A stretch of 64,000 nt of DNA, from contig OZ231126.1 in the NCBI GenBank assembly GCA_965153355.1, positions 38,998,001 to 39,062,000 on the forward strand, given 5' to 3'. Under the pieces are notes generated by a model. That model saw only the letters and a list, made by a program, of their open reading frames with translations. It was not told the origin of the DNA and made no database searches. Both the position numbers and the translations under genes were made by a program. Within the stretch, counting starts at the first letter, position 1; each line of letters opens with the position of its first letter. Source of the stretch: Flaccisagitta enflata (lineage: Eukaryota > Chaetognatha > Sagittoidea > Aphragmophora). This document shows, in pieces, positions 1 through 10,284 of the stretch.

Positions 1-500
1 ATGGAAAGTACTACTCATGATCTGGCTAAAGGTGAAACATGCTTGCTGTAGACATATGTTTCCAAAAACAGATTTCACTCTCTGAAAGACGAGTGGGTTT
101 CATGGAAATTTTCTAATGTTTTCAGTGAATCATCTCAACGTTTTGAATTACTTTGGCAAGACCAAAATTGATGAAATTCATGAGTGAATTATAGATTTTT
201 TTACTTAACTAATATTGAAAACATGTGACAGAATTCATTTCGGGACCCGGGCCTTTGGAGGCTGTTGTCGGACAAGCTTCAAGAAATTCAACCCTGCGTT
301 ATAAGACGTTGGCCCTTTGGTATCATTGCTCAAAAAGGGAACAACTTTTTCAGGTGCGCCTGCGCAAGTTTATGAGCATCTCTGTCAGTCGGTCACGCTT
401 GGGTGAAAACGCACCGTTTTTGCTCGCATATCTGACTATACAAATTGCCAAAATAGTCGCAAGTCGCAAGTCGCAAGTTTACATAATTTGGTGAATTCAA
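1..500. other. Unassigned AT-rich sequence
   Basis: I see no gene, inverted repeat or microsatellite here. A short triplicated word (AAGTCGC) lies at about 455-477, just before the first family A copy. Confidence 0.4.
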
Positions 501-1110
501 TTTTTTGGTCGCTTGCTAAGCGACTCTATACGTGGTTGTGTCCCTTGGTTGGTTGGTTGGTTGGTAACGCGAAATTTTGAGCGCCGCAAAATCAGCCATA
601 TCGGTGATTTCTTTGCATTACGGCCCCTGCACAGCCACAATACAGCCCCCGCCCACCCATACCTATGCATGGTGTACCAACTCAGTTGTAACATAAAGAA
701 TCGATGTATCTCTGCTTCTAAAGAAGATAATCTGATTCTGAAAAAAAGTTCTAAAGAGCTTTTGAAAAACGATTTATGCCTAATAAGAGGAAAATGATGG
801 GAAGGTATTAACAGTCATGGAGAAATGGCTTGGAAGTAAATGCCTTTTTGCAACCATTTTGCTATTTTTCATTGATCTCCTATGACAATTACTCTTTGTT
901 TAGCTCTTATCTGTAAATAATTTGACAAAACATGAAGAGTTGGACTCAAATTAATGGTATTCTATACAGTGAAAGAGATTTCCTAGAATAATTCATTTTT
1001 TTGATAAGATACCATGATATTTGCCTAATTCATGCCTATGAAAATCGAGTTTTTTATCAAATGTGGTTTTGAAGAGAAACAAGGTCATTAGACCTAAGTC
1101 GCGTGCTTTG

Positions 1111-1540
1111 CATGATTGTGAATTAGAGTGAGAGGAAGCAGGGCAGCGGCCCCGGAGGGGACAAAGTCCTGTAGAACACAGGGGGACTTTCGTTCGCCAT
1201 TCCGTTTGTCATTCCGTTTGTCCGTCTATTCCCCCCAGGTCCTCTCAGGCCTGAAATCTGCCCTCTCAGGCCTGAAATCTGCCTTCTCAGACATTAAATC
1301 TGTGAGGGCAGATTTCAGGCCTGTGAGGGCAGATTTCAGGCCTGAGAGGGCAAATTTCAGGCTTGAGAGGACAGATTTAAGGCCTGAGATGGCAGATTTT
1401 AGGCCCGGGAGGGTAAATTTCAGGCCTGAGTGGGCAGATTTCAGGCCTGAGGGGGCCTGGGGGGACGAACGGAATGACGAATGAAAGCCCTCCTGTGTTC
1501 TACAGGACTTCGTCCCCTTCAGGGCCGCTGCCCAAAAAAG
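1111..1540. mobile_element. Family F foldback element with 20-21-bp minisatellite core (copy F1)
   Basis: The left arm reads GCAGCGGCCCCGGAGGGGAC, then CCTGTAGAACACAGGGGGAC. The right arm is its reverse complement, ending GGGGCCGCTGCCC-like at about 1535. Between the arms, about 1245-1460 is an array of a 20-21-bp unit close to GAGGGCAGATTTCAGGCCT. The first two or three units run in the opposite orientation to the remainder, so the array is itself inverted. No coding capacity: the long translatable stretches here are the array read in frame. Confidence 0.8.
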
Positions 1541-1638
1541 GCAGGCAGACAGACAGACAAAAGATTTTTTTTTCAAAAAGACATTTGAAATAGCTATATA
1601 CTACTCCAAGTTTCTTTTCCACTTTTCAGAGTCATTAA

Positions 1639-2371
1639 CAGGTCGCCCAAGGGCAATACGTGGTCAGCGATACCCGTTGCCCTGCTTAATATGTTTGTGA
1701 ATGTAAGTGATGGTTAGCAGGGTAGCAGCCTCGAAGGGGACGATATCCTGTAGAACACAGGGGGACTTTCATTCGTTCATTTGTTTGTTGAAGCTGGGAT
1801 TTGAGCCTAAAGGCTAAGATTTAAGCCTTGAGACTGGGATTCAAGCCTTGAGACTGGGATTCAAGCCTTGAGGCGGGGATTAAAGCCTTGAGGATAGGAC
1901 TCCAGCCTCAATGAGGCTGAAATTGAGCCTCGAGGCTGGGATTTGAGTCTCAAGGCTGGGATTTTAGCTAGAATTTGAGCCTCAAGGCTGGGATATGAAC
2001 CTCGAGGCTGGGATTGGAGCCTTGAGGCTGATATTTTAGCCTTGGGGCTGATATTTCAGCCTTAAGGCTGGAATTTCAGCCCCAAGGCTGGGATTTAAGC
2101 CTTGAGTATGGAATTTGAGCCTGGAGGCTGGGATTTGAACCCCGAGGTTAGGGGGTGGACAAACAAACAAACGAATGAACGAACGAACAAACAAACAAAC
2201 AAACAAACAAACAAACAAACAAACAAACAAACAAACAAACAAACAAACAAACGAACAAACGAACAAACGAACCAATGAACGAACGAACAACCAAACAAAC
2301 AAACAAATGAACGAACGAAAGTCCCCCTGTGTTCTACAGGACATCGTCCCCTTCGGGGCCGCTGCCCAAAA
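1639..2371. mobile_element. Family F foldback element (copy F2)
   Basis: It begins AACAGGTCGCCCAAGGGCAA, contains a GGGCAAT...GTTGCCC hairpin, then the GTAGAACACAGGGGGAC arm. The core at 1795-2155 is an array of about 20-bp units near TTGAGGCTGGGATTTGAGCC. The right arm at 2318-2371 is the inverted copy of the left (GTCCCCCTGTGTTCTACAGG, then GGGGCCGCTGCCC). A (CAAA)n tract separates core and right arm. Confidence 0.8.
2161..2310. repeat. (CAAA)n microsatellite with GAAC variants
   Basis: Tetranucleotide array inside copy F2. It produces long open frames of repeated residues in several frames, which are not genes. Confidence 0.9.
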
Positions 2372-2397
2372 ACGCTATAAAAAGCCTTTGAAACTTC

Positions 2398-2497
2398 TTT
2401 GTGACGGAGGGACTGACTGACGGACCGACGGACGGACCGACGGACGGACCAACGGACCAAAAAGTGGCTTATAGAGTCGCATAGCATGTGTAAAAAG
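2398..2497 (+). mobile_element. Family A element, 3' part
   Basis: GACC/GACGG tetranucleotide core, then GTGGCTTATAGAGTCGCATA and a degraded terminal hairpin followed by an A run. The 5' part is missing; F2 abuts it on the left. Confidence 0.65.
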
Positions 2498-2920
2498 GCA
2501 AAAACTTCAAAACTTTGAGGATGATTTTTATTGGGGCCAAAAACTACTGGAAAATTTCTTCAATTTGGGACCAATCTCAGGTCTCTAGCTCAATCCGGTT
2601 AGGAATGAGCAATGTCAGCCCAATGTGCAAATTGAGAAATAGCCGCATCATTTTAGGTTGTGAATGTGTGAAATTCTTTTTGTACGGAATAATTTTCTTA
2701 GCATAAGCAAAAATCACTTTTAAGAGCTCTTTGGAACTTTTTTCAGAATGAGATTATCTTCTCTAGAAGCTGAGATCTATCGATTCTTTATGTTACAATT
2801 GAGTTGGTGCACCCTGTACTGCTCCTGCCAATCTGCAAGCGACTACTTATCGGCCGTGTATCCGGCCTTGTTTTTCAGAGAGAACATTGGTAATGCATTC
2901 TGTTTGGATTCACTGAAAAG

Positions 2921-4980
2921 ATGGTCGATGTTTCTGGGATTTCCGTCGAAAATTTGTTTTCATCATCCTTGATAACGCGAGTGGTGACATGCGTCAGCAA
3001 TAATTCGTACGTGTCTCGCGACGATGGTCAGTCGAAATTGAAAGGAATCGCCATCGACTTGTGGCGAAGAACGGCTCAAGACCTCAATTTGACCTACCAA
3101 ATCCAAGTGCAAGAATGGTGGGAAATGATGCGCACTTTCAACGATGGCCACGCGGATGTCATACTACAAACTATGAATCACGATCAGATGGCTTTTGCTA
3201 ACTCCACTGGGTGAGAGATGCAGTAAAATAACATGTCCTAAAATTCAATCACCGTACTCGACGCGATATACTCGGTATAATTACTATTATATCTATATTT
3301 GTCGCGTGTTGGGGTGTGAGCATAGTTGGCTTGTGTTTAGATTTTTAGTAGTTCCTCTACAAAACAAAAAATCCGTTTTCTTGCATTGTTTCATTTCTGT
3401 TTGGCAGGTATGTCATGACCCCTGCATTTGCAACGGGTGGTTTGCGCGCCTCTATGCCCATGCGTAAGAGTTTTGATGCTGGCATCATACAGTGGAGGCC
3501 ATACAGTTGGCCAATTTGGACCTCTTTCTTTTGCTTGTGGCTTTTTTACAGTCTGTCTTTGTACATCACATCTTCACTTAGCAGACGTTTAAGTCAGAAA
3601 TCCTCTCAACACGAAGAAGAAGATTTTACCCTTTTCCAATGTATTTGGTACTTTTCAATCGTCCCATGTCACTTTGGCGTTGATAAAAATGTCAAATCTG
3701 TCAGCGGGAAAATTCTTCAATACTTTTGGAGCATGTTTTTGTTGATATTTCTCGCGACTTACACGGCATTCTTGGCCGCAGCTTTCTCGGAGAAAGATTA
3801 CATAAAACCTATTTTATCTATCGAAGACATACTATCTAGGCGGAAAAAATCTTTCGGTACGTTTACATGCATATCTCAGGTTAGAATCAACCAAACATCA
3901 AAAAATCGGTGAGATAAATAAAGCGCTTCAAATTTGCAAGAGATTGACGCAATCGGCATCCCTCTAGCTCGATGCATTCAAAAGCTATTCAACTTTAAAT
4001 GAAATACTTGAGTTTCACTTGTGCCATTTTTCCACTATCTTCTAATGGTATCATTTCACTCTTTTTTTGATTACTTCTAAACGCCTTGAGCTAGACAGAT
4101 GCGATTTGAGTTGCCTGCTTGGAAATTCGCAGGGCTTCATTTATGTCACCAATTTTCTTATGATTTAATGATTCTTTTGAAAACTGCAAGTCGAAATGTA
4201 GCAAAAGAATAGACAATAAAAAGTTGCGAGAAAGATCTGGAAAGCCTTCACTCCTGAGTAACTTGAACTGCTCAACAAATCTCTTCCGAAACAAATGCCT
4301 GCCCTGATTCAGTCAAAGGGAGCTCAAACTAATTATTGATGGATTTGTAATTGATTTGTATTCATTTTTACGCCAATGAATACGTTTTTGTTACAGGACG
4401 AATTATTTTTTCCGCCTAGATAGTACCAAGTTCTAACTACAATATATGTACATATGATTATATGGAAGATCAAATCTCTGACAAAAAACATCGTAACCCG
4501 ATTTTGACGCGAATGCTGAATGACGGACGAATCAACTTTTCGTTAGAATCGACTGAATATGAAAAGAAGTTTGCCGAAGATGCTGAGCGTGTATACAATG
4601 ACGGTTGCATGTATTTAGGAGATGATAATTTGCACTCTTGGTTGCAAGATCGCATCCCTTCTAAGAAACTGTATAAAATTGAAGGGTATTTCAGTCGCGA
4701 TAATTACGCTTTCGCTATGAAAGAAAATTGGACATATGCGACCAATGTTACGGAAATATTCAACGGGTATGGCAAGTCTGGGTATTTTGACACCATCTAT
4801 CGTAAACACGCGAGTGGCAAATTATCAGACAGTGCGGAGCAACAGGGTTTGAAAACTGTTAAAATGAATGATGTCTATCCCATTTTCACGTCGACATTTG
4901 GCGGAGCTCTTGTGTCAATCATTGTCTCAGTGACTAATTATTTTATTCAAGTCAGGAAAAACAATCAGGCATCAAATTGA
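2921..4980 (+). CDS. Variant ionotropic receptor (iGluR superfamily), copy 1, interrupted by an element
   Basis: Ligand-gated cation channel of the iGluR fold without an amino-terminal domain. Exon 1 (2921-3210) encodes ligand-binding lobe S1 (GIAIDLWRRTAQDLN). The intron is 3211-3407 (gtgaga...cag). Exon 2 (from 3408) gives the end of S1, M1 (WPIWTSFFCLWLFYSLSLYI), the pore segment (FQCIWYFSIVPCHFG), the SVSGKI linker and M3 (ATYTAFLAAAFSE, cf. SYTANLAAF). S2 and M4 (4420-4980) end NNQASN-stop. The arginine that binds the glutamate carboxylate in true iGluRs is not found (QTMNHDQMA instead of TITLVRE), as in protostome IRs. His occupies the approximate Q/R site. A TA-flanked element (3832-4423) splits the S2 coding part. 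An in-frame splice CAG|gttaga (after 3879) to ctag|ATA (4420) would give a 440-residue protein with 17 extra residues; otherwise the copy is a pseudogene. The start is chosen because MVDVSGIS is conserved in both copies. No signal peptide is seen, so an upstream exon is possible. Confidence 0.8.
3832..4423. mobile_element. 592-bp TA-flanked foldback MITE inside IR copy 1
   Basis: The ends are perfect inverted copies (CTATCTAGGCGGAAAAAAT and its complement), flanked by TA at 3830-3831 and 4424-4425. IR copy 2 lacks it and reads straight through at the same codon. Inner arms are also inverted: 3881-3966 and the complement of 4091-4180 both translate to a closely related 21-residue stretch (start KIGEINKALQICK or KIGDINEALRISK) ending at a stop codon, so the arms carry a duplicated fragment of some coding sequence. 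The TA duplication fits the Tc1/mariner group. The right inverted end places a pyrimidine-rich tract and TAG at a usable splice-acceptor position. Confidence 0.88.
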
Positions 4981-5404
4981 TGGAATTTATCATGGAAAAA
5001 GCTGTAAACATAACGTCTGAACAACAATTACTGCATTTACATTTCAGGACCACAACAATTGACAAGATTTCAAAGAGGATAGACCAGTAATGGTTATTCA
5101 AAATGTTAAGACACATAAGCGTAAGTTGCCTTCGCCAGTAAAGAACATGAGAGAAACAAGGCATTTTTAATCTCCAAGTTTTTGATGCGATAATTGTCAA
5201 ACAGATGAATTAAAATCCACACTGTCTCTCTTTCGATGTATATATCTCACTTATTTACTCAATTGGAAAATATACACATTCATTAGTCACGCTCACATCA
5301 CTCCTTTTTTTTCAGTTGGGTTTAGATTCGGCAGTTTATCGCGCCAAAGTGTTCAAAGTGCGTTTAGCTTTAGGGAGGCCCTTCTGAATTCACAAGAAAA
5401 CAAC

Positions 5405-5597
<193 letters not shown>

Positions 5598-6345
5598 ATT
5601 TAAATCACACACACAGATAAACAATGGACTTGTCATTCCCTCAACATCAGAAGTGGAGGAAAATCGATTGTCGCGTTATTTGGATTGACAATAAATATTA
5701 GATAACAAAGATTTTGCGTTAGTCAAAGTATCATCTAAAGTAAAATCTACTTCAAAAGGAAGGTTTCTCTCATACAAACAAGGCTCAGTTGCCCCAGTTG
5801 CACGCGAGTGGGCAGGGGCGGTGATGGAGAAAGTAAATAGTGCATTTTGGCAGGAGCGGGGAGATCAAAAAGCTCATAAACGCCGGAAAAGTAACAAATC
5901 ATCCAAGGATCGCACATGGTCAGCGGTACCCGATACCCTGCTTGGAATTTGAGTGATCAGCTGAAAAAGTGGAGTGAGTGCAGAGCAGCGGCCCTAAATG
6001 GCCGGTGATCAGTAGAACACAGGCGTGAATTTCCTGACATGATTTTAAGCCTCTTAGAGCTAACTCAAGACTTTTAGGTTTGGGCTGAGGGCAGATTTGA
6101 GGCCTGAGAGGGAAAATTGGAAGGCTGAATTGGCACTTAAGAGGTCAGATTTTAAACCTGAGAGGGCAAATTTCAAGTCAGAGAGGGCTAAATACAGCCC
6201 TGGACTGATTTTGGGCCCAAGAGAGCTGACTTTAAGCCAAAGAGGACTGATTTTGTACCTGAAAAAGTTAATCTTGGACCTAAGAATGCTAATTGTGAGC
6301 CTGAGAGAGGTGGTTTGGGGTCTGAAGGGGCCAGATTGGGGCCTA

Positions 6346-7680
6346 ACATCTGTCTCATAATTATTGTCACAACATCAAATTGAGAAAAACTACACTAGAT
6401 ATTGACCTATCGTCTCTAAATTTGAATATAAGATACCCTGTCTTCAAAAGCAACTGATACCAGCAAAAGATGTATTGTGTCAAAACGATTCATATTTCAA
6501 AATTTGGATTTTTTCTATCTGAAAGCATATTTACTGCGGTTTTTTCATACAAAATTTCAGCACTTTTTTCCAACTGGTTTAGCCTCTACATCATTTTTAA
6601 ATATACCCAAATTTTACTGAAATCTAGCAATTTTTATATATAAAAAAAGAGTTAGGCCCTAACAACTATATATAAAAAACCAAAACATTGATTTAGAATA
6701 TCAAAACTTATCCCAATCTAGCATATTTTCATTACTAATATGATTTTTTTTTCTTTATGTGCATAATCATAAGATGTTCTAAACAAAAATGTTGAAATTC
6801 CTACATGGAATGTTGATGGAACATGAAAAAAAGTGAAAAACTGCACAAAAACGATATGAATACAGCAAATATGCTTTCTTTCATAAATCTGGTGTAATCT
6901 CCTTCAAAAAATATTTAATTTGAGACCAATCCCAGCATTTTGGCTCAAAGCGTTTAAAAGTTACAGAGGTTTGAAGTGAGACACCTCCATTCATGTCTGA
7001 AAGGAAAAGCTGAAATACTTCAAATGATGTTTCAGATAGAAAAAATCCAAATTTTGAAATATGAATCGTTTTGACACAATACAGGCGTTTTCGCATTGGG
7101 AAAATTATCGAGATATTACATAGGGAATATCTAGATATTATATAGATAATACGCCCAATGCGAAAACCCCTTTAATCTTTTGCTGGTATCAGTTGCTTTT
7201 GAAGACAGGGTAGCTAGGAACTATACTTTTGAAAATCAAAAAGGCGTTAAATATTGGTGGCCTTTCAAACCACAGTGATTAGTTAAAATCATAAAACAGA
7301 AAAATTGTTTTTTACTTGATTTTAACTGAAAAATTCAATTTGACCAAAAGCTTTTACTGTTTATCATTTCTAATAACTAGCAATCAATTTACCGCAACTT
7401 TAGTGAACTACTTGATTAAATTGATGCTGACAGGTATTATCTGTGAAAAAATGACACGAGAAAACTCCAAAAATTAATGTAAAACAAAGACACTGCTTCA
7501 TATTGCCAATCACAATCTTATCCTCCATGCAATGAAGATTTCTAGTCAAAATCCCTTTCTTTTTAGTCAAAAGAAATAGTAACATCTACTTAATTGAACA
7601 TATTTATAAAAAATAGACCAAAATTGATAAGATTCTATGCAAGTTTTCTAATGTTGTGACAATAATTATGAGACAGATGT
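6346..7680. mobile_element. TA-flanked element with 31-bp perfect inverted ends
   Basis: The left end starts ACATCTGTCTCATAATTA and the right end is its exact complement; TA flanks at 6344-6345 and 7681-7682. Further inside, about 6430-6530 and 7030-7210 are inverted copies (AGCAACTGATACCAGCAAAA and TTGTGTCAAAACGATTCATA on the left arm), so the element is a long foldback. No transposase is seen. Confidence 0.85.
7082..7170. mobile_element. Small palindromic insertion in one arm of the 6346-7680 foldback
   Basis: GGCGTTTTCGCATTGGG at 7084-7100 is mirrored by CCCAATGCGAAAAC at 7153-7167. The left arm of the host element lacks this segment and is continuous across the same point (AAAAGATG then TATTGTGTC), so it entered the right arm after the palindrome existed. 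Confidence 0.65.
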
Positions 7681-7749
7681 TAAGAGGCAGGGGGATGCAT
7701 GTATGGATGGACAGATAGATGGACGTATAGATGGATATATGGAAAATCA

Positions 7750-8174
7750 TAGGACCCGAAGTAGTTAAGGTTTTGAAATTAACTAGTTAATAGTTAACTT
7801 AACTACTTTTTTCAGTAGTTAACTACTAAAAGTAGTTAAAAATTTTAGCCTTTTTTGTTATATCCCATGAAATATTTTCAGAAAAGACTGGCATTAACAT
7901 TGAATTTTTACAAAGTTATAATTGCCCAAATGAATTTTGGCTCACATATTAGATGTTTCTTTGTTGTAGCTGTGAAAAAAATTCTGTCTTTTACAAATTG
8001 ATGTGAATTTTTCTAAAAAAACCATAAAATCTAAGAAAAATACCTGATTTTTGTCATTTTGTACCTAAAAATTAGTCAATTAATTAACTAGTTAACTTGA
8101 GTTAGTTAACTGCAGGGGTTTTCAAAATTTTAACTAGTTAACTAACTAGTTAAAGTTAACTACTTCGAGTCCTA
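7750..8174. mobile_element. hAT-type MITE with 8-bp target duplication
   Basis: Ends TAGGACCCGAAGTAGTTAA and TTAACTACTTCGAGTCCTA are inverted. The 8-bp direct repeat GAAAATCA flanks it at 7742-7749 and 8175-8182. An 8-bp duplication is the hAT hallmark. The interior is dominated by AACTAGTTAA palindromic words. Confidence 0.88.
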
Positions 8175-8363
8175 GAAAATCACCCTACAGGACATTGGTC
8201 CTTCGGGGCCGCTACCCAAAAAGGAGACTAACCAACCAATGGACGGATGGATAGACGGACAAAGCGCGGTGTAGAGTCGCGTAGCACGTGATAAAAAAAC
8301 AACTAGACTAATCGCATCTAAAGAGTTTTCAAATTCTCTGCCAACAATCTTGAGTCACACCAC

Positions 8364-9030
8364 GTAATCTGAGGTGAGATTAAAATCCAGGGTATACTCG
8401 AGTATGCTTGGGTATGCTCGGGTATTGCTCGTGTATTGCTTGGGTATTGCTTGGGTATTGCTCGGGTATTGCTTGGGTGTGCTTGGTATCTGGTATTGGG
8501 GGTATTGTGAGGTCTGAGGCATGATATGCAGGGTATGGTATTACGGCGACGGCGGAAGAGCAGGTGGATCGCTCGGTATGGGCAGAGTATTGCGGAAGAT
8601 GTATGAGTATTAGAGAGGGTTCAATTTGGGCATTCGGATGAATCATTATTTCCAAGCAATTTTCTTGTTCCTTTTGCATGTTAAGAGCCCAATCTCTTTG
8701 GAAAATCAATTTGGACTTGATCTAGACACTCCGTCATCAATGCTGTAGTTGTATAGAATTAATTGCTGGAGTTAAGAGGGAAATTTCTTCCATAGTAATC
8801 CTATACAACTACAGCATTGGTGACGGAGTACCTAGATCAAGTCCAAATCAATTTTCCAATGAGATTAGGCTTTTAATATGCAAATGGAACATGAAAAGTG
8901 CTTGGAAATAATGTTTCATTCGAATGCCCAATTTGAGCCCACTCTACTGGGTATTGCTAGGATATTGCTAGGGTATTTCTTGAGTATATTCGGTTATTGC
9001 TCGGGTATTAATCTCACATTTTTCGATTAC
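8364..9030. mobile_element. Foldback element with GGGTATTGCTC minisatellite in each arm
   Basis: Outer ends CGTAATCTGAGGTGAGATTA and its approximate complement at 9007-9028. Each arm holds GGGTATTGCTC-like 11-bp repeats (8398-8500, 8945-9010). The centre (8620-8940) is a long near-palindrome around about 8780, including ACTACAGCAT and TTGGACTTGATCTAG words in both arms. No coding capacity seen. Confidence 0.75.
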
Positions 9031-9076
9031 AGATTACCAGGTGGATCAGTCACTTAATTTGTTAAAACAAAAAGAG

Positions 9077-9251
9077 AACAAGGCCGTATACACGGCAGCA
9101 TCAGTTGCAAATTGGTGGGCAGGAGCGGAAAACCTCAAAATGTGACATTGTAAGTTTTGTAACGGACAAACGGACGGACCGATGGACTGACCAACGGACC
9201 GACCGACGGACCAAAAAGTGGCTTATAGAGTCGCGTGTCCGCGACTGAAAA
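9077..9251 (+). mobile_element. Family A element, complete
   Basis: AACAAGGCCGTATACACGGC start, G-rich block GGTGGGCAGGAGCGG, GACC/GACGG core, CTTATAGAG box and terminal hairpin GTCGCGTGTCCGCGAC at 9230-9245. Confidence 0.85.
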
Positions 9252-9367
9252 GAACAACACCCTTTTATAAATAGTAGCAGCTTCCTTTCAGGTGTCCAAA
9301 TGTTTATGGCAAAGATGTATCAGCTGAAAGCAGAGCAGATGATTTTTTTTTCTTTATTCTTTTACTT

Positions 9368-9500
9368 CTTTTTCTTTTTCTTTTCTTTTCTTTTCTTTTC
9401 TTTTCTTTTCTTTTCTTTTCTTTTCTTTTCTTTTCTTTTCTTTTCTTTTCTTTTCTTTTCTTTTCTTTTCTTTTCTTTTCTTTTCTTTTCTTTTCTTTTT
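9368..9500. repeat. (CTTTT)n pentanucleotide microsatellite
   Basis: About 130 bp of uninterrupted TTTTC repeats. Confidence 0.95.
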
Positions 9501-10284
9501 CTTTTTTTATCCCTTTTCCTTGTAGGCGATTGATTCGTACAGCGACAGCAGCATTCCCTGTTGTCGAGCAGCTTTGAATTTTCTAGCCTTGTCCATCTCT
9601 AAGTGTAAGGAGCAAAGCGACGCTCCTCGGGTAACTGAATACTGAAGGGGCACAACATGAAATTTGTCAATGACTGACACTTTGTCATTCACAAGTGCTT
9701 AAGACAGAGGGCAATTGTGATTTTGACTAGCCATGTACATGTATCCTTGCAACGTACTTCCAAAGTTTTTTATCTCTGAAACTCATTCTGGGCTCATCAG
9801 ATGTGCGTCAATGTCAGGTCTTGTCTCCTAATCCTCCAAGCTGGTTGAGGGTTTTAGGTGCGCGTTTATTTTGCGTTTATTTCGCCTTTCGGTGTTTGTT
9901 CTTCTCCTCTTTTTTTCCACCTCAGCAAATAGAGGAACACGATCTTTCTGGTTCAATTCCTGAAAGATGTTTAGTTCTGGGGACAATGTGCCAGGAAATC
10001 TACGGCAATTTTGACTTTTGGAAGAACGAGAGGAATCTTTGAAAATGTTTACAGAGAGTTGTGTTCTTTCACATTGCACAAGAAGAGGACATGAACGATA
10101 CGACAAAAAAGATTTCGCGTAGATACGATGAACGAAGAAATGGACAAATTGAAAGATGGACAAATTAAATGGACAAATACTAAAATATTTTTCATTACAT
10201 TCCAGAAAGCTACGTAGATAATCTCTACAAATCATCGATTTTCGGTTTTTCCTATCACCATTTGTCCACCCCTCAAAGACCAAT

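Larger units (their letters stand above)
666..2816. mobile_element. TA-flanked foldback element with about 110-bp inverted ends
   Basis: The left end (667-780) and right end (2705-2816) are inverted copies over roughly 110 bp. They share the run CAACTCAGTTGTAACATAAA or its close variant, and the right end closes with the CACCCTG word typical of some Tc1/mariner MITEs. The right flank is TA; the left end is slightly degraded (TATGCATGGTGTACC). The interior is filled by two family F foldbacks and a family A fragment, so the element is itself a target. The same end type recurs at 18338-19113. Confidence 0.75.
501..2872 (-). mobile_element. Family A element (HINE-like), split by insertion
   Basis: The 3' terminal hairpin lies at 508-524 (GTCGCTT / AAGCGAC, read on either strand), followed by GTTGG-type tetranucleotide repeats and a C-rich block (the complement of the conserved G-rich block). 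The opposite end is found 2.1 kb away at 2851-2872, with the GGCCG...CGGCC hairpin and the CCTTGTTT terminus. The two halves join cleanly once the 666-2816 element is removed, so this is one copy interrupted by a later insertion. Family architecture is described in full at 13830-14001. Confidence 0.8.
5900..8220. mobile_element. Family F foldback (F-prime subtype) carrying two further insertions
   Basis: The left end ATCCAAGGATCGCACATGGT and the GCAGCGGCCC...GTAGAACACAGG arm match copy 46677-47255. About 6080-6340 is a degenerate 20-30-bp array of GGCCTGAGAGGGC-like units. The right arm CTACAGGACATTGGTCCTTC lies at 8185-8205 and ends GGGGCCGCTACCC. Elements 6346-7680 and 7750-8174 sit inside. 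Confidence 0.7.
5777..8299 (+). mobile_element. Family A element split by a family F insertion
   Basis: The 5' end AACAAGG at 5777 is followed by the block GAGTGGGCAGGGGCGG. The 3' part resumes at about 8222 with GACGGATGG-type repeats, CAAAGCGCGGTGTAGAGTCG and the terminal GTCGCGTAGCACGTGAT hairpin, ending in an A run. Compare the uninterrupted copy of this subtype at 33129-33333. Confidence 0.75.

Noticed and set aside
1128-1576. Frames with a seven-residue repeat (DFRPERA-like, SGLKSAL-like)
   Set aside because: The 21-bp minisatellite has a period divisible by three, so frames stay open without selection; both strands are equally open.
4417-4419. Splicing of IR copy 1 from gtacgt (3857) to the cag before 4397
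   Set aside because: Phase fits, but the joined frame meets TAG at 4417; the pair 3879/4420 is the only in-frame option I found.
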